Shown here one piece after another: positions 60,886 to 64,000 of a stretch of DNA of 64,000 nucleotides. Source of the DNA: Shinella yambaruensis (GTDB lineage Bacteria > Pseudomonadota > Alphaproteobacteria > Rhizobiales > Rhizobiaceae); assembly GCF_022899355.1 (NCBI RefSeq), contig NZ_JALJCK010000012.1, positions 124,001-188,000 on the forward strand. Reading direction: 5' to 3'. Numbering within the stretch: position 1 is the stretch's first letter; every line of letters starts with the position of its first letter. Under the pieces are notes generated by a model. The model made no database searches. It had not been told where the DNA came from and worked only from the letters and a program-made list of their open reading frames with translations. The translations under genes and the position numbers were made by a program.

Positions 60886-61356
60886 TTAGAACTGGCTGTA
60901 AAGCTGCGCGATGACCGACTGGCGCGCAAGCTGCTCGCTGCCGGCATCCGCCGGCACGTCCGGCGAGGCGGCCGGGTTGGCGCTCGGGGTGCGGGCCGTC
61001 AGGAAGCTCGACATCAGGCTGTTGAGGTCGTTGCTCTCGATGGCGAGGCGCGCGGTCGGATTGCGGCTGTTGTTGGCGACCTGCTCGTCCGCTGCCGCCT
61101 GGGAGGGCGGCACGGCGTAGGCGGGCAGGGCGGAGATGCCCGGCAGCCCGTTCGGCGCATAGAGGAAGCTGAGGTCGCCGATCTCCCCGGCGATGTCGGA
61201 CGGGGTCGAAACCTGGGTGACCGGCTGCGGCGCGGCAAGCGCGGCGAGGGCGGAGACCGCGGGGCGGGTTTCCGCCGCCATGGCCGGCGCGCGCATGTCG
61301 AGCGCGCTCGATGCTCCCCGGTAGCTGTTTGCCGAAAGCGATACTGCGTCCACCAT
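60886..61356 (-). CDS. Conserved rhizobial protein, unknown
   Basis: 156 residues, low complexity and Ala/Pro-rich in the middle, with a conserved-looking C-terminus (LAIESNDLNSLMSSFLTARTP, QSVIAQLYSQF). No signal peptide or domain. Proteins of similar layout follow smpB or precede the NYN gene in related genomes. It is convergent with smpB at 25 bases. Confidence 0.55.
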   Translation of the reverse strand: MVDAVSLSANSYRGASSALDMRAPAMAAETRPAVSALAALAAPQPVTQVSTPSDIAGEIGDLSFLYAPNGLPGISALPAYAVPPSQAAADEQVANNSRNPTARLAIESNDLNSLMSSFLTARTPSANPAASPDVPADAGSEQLARQSVIAQLYSQF

Positions 61357-61577
61357 CGTCCCGATGTCCCAATGCGAAATGGCTGTCCGACATCGGGAAT
61401 AGCAGGGGAGTCTTGAAGAAGCTTGAGACCCCGCAAGGGAATTTGATTCAATGTTTAAGGAAAGCTTGAAAAGGCCGTTTTCCGGCGCTTTTCCCGCATC
61501 GGAGCATGCACGAAGTTGGGGAGGGGAGCCTCGCCCCGCCCACTGCCGTCAGTCATCCTCGGTCCGATCCGCTTGCC

Positions 61578-62153
61578 TCAGTCGCTGACGGTCTCCACCG
61601 GTTCGGTGGCGCGCTGCGGGCGTTCGGAAGGGTCGCGGCCGATCTCGGCCTTCAGCGAGCCGAGATCGATGAAGTAGTCGGCCTGGCGGCGCAGGTCGTC
61701 GGCGATCATCGGCGGCTGCGTCTGCATGGTCGAGACGACGGACACCTTGCGGCCCCGGCGCTGCAGCGCCTCGACGAGCGTGGTGAAATCGCCGTCGCCG
61801 GAGAAGATGACGAGGTGGTCGACGGTCTCGGACTGCTCCATCGCGTCGATGGCCAGCTCGATGTCCATGTTGCCCTTGATCTTGCGGCGGCCGAGCGAGT
61901 CGGTGAATTCCTTGGCCGGCTTGGTGACGACCTTGTAGCCGTTATAGTCGAGCCAGTCGATCAGCGGGCGGATCGAAGAATATTCCTGGTCCTCGATGAG
62001 GGCGGTATAGTAATAGGCGCGCAGAAGATAGCCGCGCTTCTGGAAGGCCTTCAGGAGCTTTCTGTAATCGATGTCGAACCCGAGTGTCCTGGAAGCCGCA
62101 TAGAGATTTGCACCGTCGATGAAGAGGGCGATTTTCTCGCGGGGGTCGAACAT
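61578..62153 (-). CDS. NYN-domain (LabA/DUF88-type) putative ribonuclease
   Basis: 191 residues. The PIN-like NYN fold has acidic residues in LFIDGANLYAA, IKGNMDIELAIDAME and VIFSGDGDFTTLVE, the Asp set of the active site. Family members are RNA-processing nucleases of mostly unknown targets. The start at 62153 (MFDPREKIALFIDG) fits the family; the upstream extension is not supported. Confidence 0.88.
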   Translation of the reverse strand: MFDPREKIALFIDGANLYAASRTLGFDIDYRKLLKAFQKRGYLLRAYYYTALIEDQEYSSIRPLIDWLDYNGYKVVTKPAKEFTDSLGRRKIKGNMDIELAIDAMEQSETVDHLVIFSGDGDFTTLVEALQRRGRKVSVVSTMQTQPPMIADDLRRQADYFIDLGSLKAEIGRDPSERPQRATEPVETVSD

Positions 62154-62564
62154 ACTGCGAAATCCTTTTAAATAGAAGTTGATGTAAACGGTCGCGTTTT
62201 GGCCAAGTGCCGAGGTGGCCGGATGCACTATCCGGTTGAATTAACTGTTTTTCATATAATCTTCATTTAGGGCAGAGGGCCCGGCTTTCCAAGCAAATCT
62301 AGGTTGCGAAGGCGATTTTTCCGGCCGGTATCGTTTCAGCAAATTCAAGGACTTCGGAATTGGGGAATAGTTCCCGCACTTTACCTCATTTGTCCGATCT
62401 TTCAGCTTTTTACTTCCCGTAACGTGAGGCACCAATCAGAAGTTATATGGGCTGCCTTACGACACGCGCGCCAGCGGTAAGGGGAAGGAAAAACTTGAAT
62501 TTGCCTTCCATTGCCTGTATCGGGCATGCAAACTCCTGAAATTCATGACCGCAAAGGACAGGCA
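62154..62564. other. Divergent promoter region NYN gene / rpoZ
   Basis: 411 bases, more AT-rich than its surroundings around 62230-62270. No gene or known RNA motif is recognised; it should contain both promoters. Confidence 0.45.
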
Positions 62565-62969
62565 ATGGCCCGTGTCACCGTTGAAGATTGCATTGACAAG
62601 GTAGACAACCGCTTCGAGCTGGTTCTTCTTGCAAGCCATCGCGCCCGCCTCATCTCGCAGGGCGCCGCCATCACCATCGACCGCGACAACGACAAGAACC
62701 CCGTCGTCGCGCTGCGCGAGATCGCCGACGAGACGCTTTCGCCCGACGACCTCAAGGAAGACCTGATCCACTCGCTGCAGAAGCATGTGGAAGTGGACGA
62801 GCCCGAGCCCGATCCGGCAAGCCTGGTCGCCGATGCCGCATCCGGCGTCGTCGCGATCGAAGAGGACGAGGACCAGCCGGAGACCATCGCCTTCGACCGC
62901 ATGTCGGAAGAAGAGCTGCTGGCCGGCATCGAAGGCCTCGTGCCGCCGGAAAAGAGCGACGATTACTGA
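62565..62969 (+). CDS. rpoZ: RNA polymerase omega subunit
   Basis: 134 residues. [29 protein letters not shown] (region) is the omega signature ([15 protein letters not shown]), followed by [16 protein letters not shown]. The acidic C-terminal extension is normal in Rhizobiales. It stabilises the beta' subunit and, with ppGpp, forms part of site 1. It lies directly before rsh, as in related genomes. Confidence 0.96.
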   Translation: MARVTVEDCIDKVDNRFELVLLASHRARLISQGAAITIDRDNDKNPVVALREIADETLSPDDLKEDLIHSLQKHVEVDEPEPDPASLVADAASGVVAIEEDEDQPETIAFDRMSEEELLAGIEGLVPPEKSDDY

Positions 62970-62978
62970 TGCCGGGGC

Positions 62979-63073
62979 AGGCAGTAGGCAGTAGGCAGTA
63001 GGCATTTCGGCCCACAAGACGGCCGACATGCCAATCCCTATTGGCTATTGCCTAATTCCTATTGCCTATTTTT
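62979..63073. repeat. Heptamer repeat GGCAGTA and its inverted partner
   Basis: About four GGCAGTA units (62979-63004) face TTGCCTA/CCTATTG units (63037-63073), forming an imperfect hairpin between rpoZ and its terminator. Same design as the CGAATAG repeat at 744-840 but with a different heptamer. Confidence 0.55.
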
Positions 63074-63088
63074 ATATTGCGGATGCCG

Positions 63089-63124
63089 GTGCGCCCCTCT
63101 TAAGGTCGGGGCGCACTTTTTTTT
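63089..63124 (+). terminator. Terminator after rpoZ
   Basis: GTGCGCCCC pairs with GGGGCGCAC around a 10-base loop and is followed by eight T residues. It separates rpoZ from rsh, so rsh probably has its own promoter in the short gap or depends on read-through. Confidence 0.9.
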
Positions 63125-63157
63125 GCCCCCGCGCGGCGGGGAGGGAGCCGACCGAGG

Positions 63158-64000
63158 ATGATGCGTCAATATGAACTCGTCGAACGGGTTCAGAAATACA
63201 AGCCGGATGCCAACGAGGCCCTGCTGAACAAGGCCTATGTCTATGCCATGCAGAAGCACGGGCAGCAGAAGCGGGCGAGCGGCGATCCCTACATTTCGCA
63301 TCCCCTCGAAGTCGCGGCCATTCTCACCGAGATGCGTCTGGACGAATCGACCATCGCCGTCGCGCTGCTGCACGACACAATCGAGGATACGAGCGCGACG
63401 CGCGCCGAGATCGACGAACTGTTCGGCGAGGACATCGGCGCCCTGGTCGAAGGCCTCACCAAGATCAAGAAGCTCGACCTCGTCTCCAAGAAGGCCAAGC
63501 AGGCGGAAAACCTGCGCAAGCTCCTGCTCGCCATTTCCGACGACGTGCGCGTGCTCCTGGTCAAGCTCGCCGACCGCCTGCACAACATGCGCACGCTCGA
63601 CCACATGTCGCCGGAAAAGCGCGCCCGCATCTCCGAGGAGACGATGGACATCTATGCGCCGCTCGCCGGCCGCATGGGCATGCAGGACATGCGCGAGGAG
63701 CTGGAAAACCTCTCCTTCCGCCACATCAACCCGGAAGCCTTCGACACCGTCACCCGCAAGCTGGAGGACCTTTCCCGCCGCAACGAGGGCCTGATCCGCA
63801 AGATCGAGGACGAGCTGCGCGAACTGCTCGTGGTGAACGGCCTGCCGGACGCCCTCGTCAAGGGCCGGCAGAAGACGCCCTATTCGGTCTTCCGCAAGAT
63901 GCAGTCGAAGTCGCTCTCCTTCGAGCAGCTTTCCGACGTCTATGCCTTCCGCATCCTCGTCGACGACATTCCCGCCTGTTACGCCGCGCTCGGCATCGTG
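63158..64000 (+). CDS. rsh: RelA/SpoT homologue (bifunctional ppGpp synthetase/hydrolase), 5' part
   Basis: 281 residues are visible; the gene runs off the right edge (full length is about 740). The HD hydrolase domain has HPLEVAAILTEM, ALLHDTIEDT and VKLADRLHNMRTL, all metal-site residues present. The synthetase domain begins near GRQKTPYSVFRKMQSK and the YAFRILVDD region. It makes and degrades (p)ppGpp in the stringent response. The ATG at 63158 follows GACCGAGG; a second ATG follows at once. Confidence 0.95.
   Translation, partial: MMRQYELVERVQKYKPDANEALLNKAYVYAMQKHGQQKRASGDPYISHPLEVAAILTEMRLDESTIAVALLHDTIEDTSATRAEIDELFGEDIGALVEGLTKIKKLDLVSKKAKQAENLRKLLLAISDDVRVLLVKLADRLHNMRTLDHMSPEKRARISEETMDIYAPLAGRMGMQDMREELENLSFRHINPEAFDTVTRKLEDLSRRNEGLIRKIEDELRELLVVNGLPDALVKGRQKTPYSVFRKMQSKSLSFEQLSDVYAFRILVDDIPACYAALGIV

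Noticed and set aside
62154-62564. A small RNA between the NYN gene and rpoZ
   Set aside because: No terminator-like hairpin with a T run is visible within the gap on either strand.

Overview
The window looks like a piece of an alphaproteobacterial chromosome of the Rhizobiaceae type (Ensifer, Shinella, Rhizobium or Agrobacterium relatives; the genus cannot be fixed from sequence alone). The reasons are high GC, an iolY-iolR-iolC-iolD-iolE-iolB block arranged as in Sinorhizobium, paired RopA-like porins, the dapA-smpB ... NYN protein-rpoZ-rsh neighbourhood, and dispersed rhizobial intergenic repeats.

Left chromosomal arm (1-19043). A Sel1-type small protein and a HisC-like aminotransferase are followed by two PilZ proteins, a glutaryl-CoA dehydrogenase and a PHB-depolymerase-type esterase. 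Then comes the inositol catabolic operon iolCDEB (read leftward), its RpiR-type regulator and a divergent Gfo/Idh/MocA dehydrogenase. A good GGAA-N6-TTCC operator lies before iolC. Next are a 1117-residue secreted caspase-fold/Sel1 protein with a large internal duplication, an RTX calcium-binding protein and tRNA-Ser(GCT).

Integrated element (about 19047-52040, 33 kb). A 17-bp direct repeat covers the 3' end of tRNA-Ser (19030-19046) and recurs at 52024-52040, next to a P4-type tyrosine integrase. The right half of the element (40.3-51.9 kb) is a leftward phage-like unit: integrase, excisionase-like protein, small early genes, DnaB-type helicase, DUF1376 replication protein, two virion/ejection-type proteins and a small-terminase-like protein. 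Large terminase, portal, capsid and tail genes are absent, so this is a truncated prophage or a satellite-like element. The left half (19.0-40 kb) is cargo: one IS3-family (IS2-type) insertion sequence nested in another, which together split a small zinc-finger gene; an internally deleted IS21; a truncated thermonuclease; an exonuclease fragment; an RMF-domain fusion; a second caspase-fold protein; a second RTX protein; and a candidate defence cluster made of a DUF3800 protein, a Beta-family (sce7725-like) protein and an sce7726-like PD-(D/E)xK nuclease.

Right chromosomal arm (52041-64000). A second tyrosine recombinase lies just outside the attachment repeat. It is followed by two nearly identical, divergently oriented porins whose Shine-Dalgarno sequences sit in a hairpin loop, an alpha/beta hydrolase, a Slt-type lytic transglycosylase, dapA, smpB, a conserved small protein, a NYN-domain protein, rpoZ and the 5' part of the RelA/SpoT homologue rsh, which runs off the window.

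The best candidate for an undescribed system is the Beta/sce7726 convergent pair with DUF3800 (25.9-28.6 kb). The second is the recurrence of caspase-fold plus RTX proteins, one pair on the chromosome beside the tRNA and one pair inside the element that entered that tRNA. No sequence search was run; functions come from motifs, gene order and family knowledge.
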